Shown: piece after piece, positions 4,861 to 5,039 of the stretch
How positions within the stretch are numbered: position 1 is the stretch's first letter
Layout of the letters: every line of letters starts with the position of its first letter
NCBI GenBank assembly: GCA_023653245.1
Contig: JAMNXK010000222.1
Location: forward strand, 1 to 5,039
Length of the DNA stretch: 5,039 nt
Direction: 5' to 3'
DNA from: Tagaea sp.
Lineage (GTDB): Bacteria > Pseudomonadota > Alphaproteobacteria > CACIAM-22H2
Position numbers and translations under genes: made by a program
The notes under the pieces: model-generated
The model's database searches: none
Seen by the model: only the letters and a program-made list of their open reading frames with translations
Told to the model about the DNA's origin: nothing

Positions 4861-5039
4861 TTATCCGCCCGGCTGGCCGGGCAGTTCGGTCAGCGCTTTG
4901 ACCCGCTCGCCCCATTCGGCTTCGAGCGAGGCCTGCCGGCGCTGGAGCTGGCGCAGGCGGTTCTGCGCGCGGTTCTCGTAGATCGCGTTGGTCACGATCG
5001 GGAACAGCCAGCACAGGCCCCACGCGAACATCGCGGCAC
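4861..5039 (-). CDS. C-terminal part of a probable small membrane protein, unknown family (5' end outside window or at the edge)
   Basis: The complement has an open frame from the window edge to TAA at 4861-4863, giving 58 residues. Almost all third codon positions are G or C, as in the other real genes here. The fragment begins AAMFAWGLCWLFPIVTNAIY, a hydrophobic, Trp-rich stretch that is a likely transmembrane segment. It continues as a charged helix rich in Arg, Gln and Glu (about 21-50; NRLRQLQRRQASLEAEW) and ends ELPGQPGG. An ATG at 5031 could start a 56-residue protein, but upstream sequence is cut off so this cannot be tested. I do not recognise the family. The gene converges on the def-COQ9 operon and is followed by the hairpin at 4822-4853. 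Confidence 0.65.
   Translation of the reverse strand, partial: AAMFAWGLCWLFPIVTNAIYENRAQNRLRQLQRRQASLEAEWGERVKALTELPGQPGG

Noticed and set aside
4688..5023. A 111-codon minus-strand frame at the right edge
   Set aside because: It runs through the REP-like repeats and is Pro/Arg/Ala-rich. The neighbouring frame ending at 4861 has better codon use and a believable membrane segment.

Overview
The window looks like a GC-rich alphaproteobacterial chromosome segment, probably from a Rhodospirillales-like lineage. The support is strongly G/C-ending codons in every real gene, an S21 protein of alphaproteobacterial type, and a COQ9-family gene in the rpsU neighbourhood. A COQ9-type gene divergent from rpsU is a known conserved arrangement in Alphaproteobacteria (recalled as TIGR02396, 'rpsU-divergently transcribed protein'). 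The genus cannot be fixed from the sequence.

Layout, left to right. Positions 1-1310 (minus) hold the first 436 codons of a GMC-family flavin oxidoreductase; its C-terminus lies outside the window. Just upstream of it and in the same direction, 1333-2868 (minus) encodes a Tat-exported, berberine-bridge-enzyme-like oxidase that keeps both residues used for bicovalent FAD attachment. The two genes are 22 bases apart and probably form one operon. An AT-rich leader (about 2881-2940) with a candidate promoter and an 8-base direct repeat precedes them. A good rho-independent terminator (2951-2988) separates this operon from rpsU (3025-3228, minus, GTG start). A 174-base divergent region (3229-3402) carries a good sigma70-type promoter for rpsU, plus a perfect 14-base palindrome that covers the rpsU Shine-Dalgarno. 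To the right, peptide deformylase (3403-3933, plus) and a COQ9-family protein (3945-4598, plus) form a tight two-gene operon.

The 262-base convergent gap 4599-4860 has no gene but is full of stem-loops. They include an inverted pair of 33-base REP-like elements (11-base arm, 11-base loop, 11-base arm) whose arms differ by compensatory changes, and a further long GC-rich hairpin. The window ends inside a minus-strand gene (4861-5039) for a protein with a hydrophobic, probably membrane-spanning segment and a charged C-terminal tail.

Functionally, the centre is housekeeping: ribosome subunit protein S21, N-terminal deformylation of nascent proteins, and ubiquinone biosynthesis. The left part is accessory oxidative metabolism by two flavoenzymes of unknown substrate. 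I see no defence system, CRISPR array, insertion sequence or tRNA/rRNA gene. The most interesting non-gene signals are the covarying REP-like pair and the palindrome that hides the rpsU ribosome-binding site.
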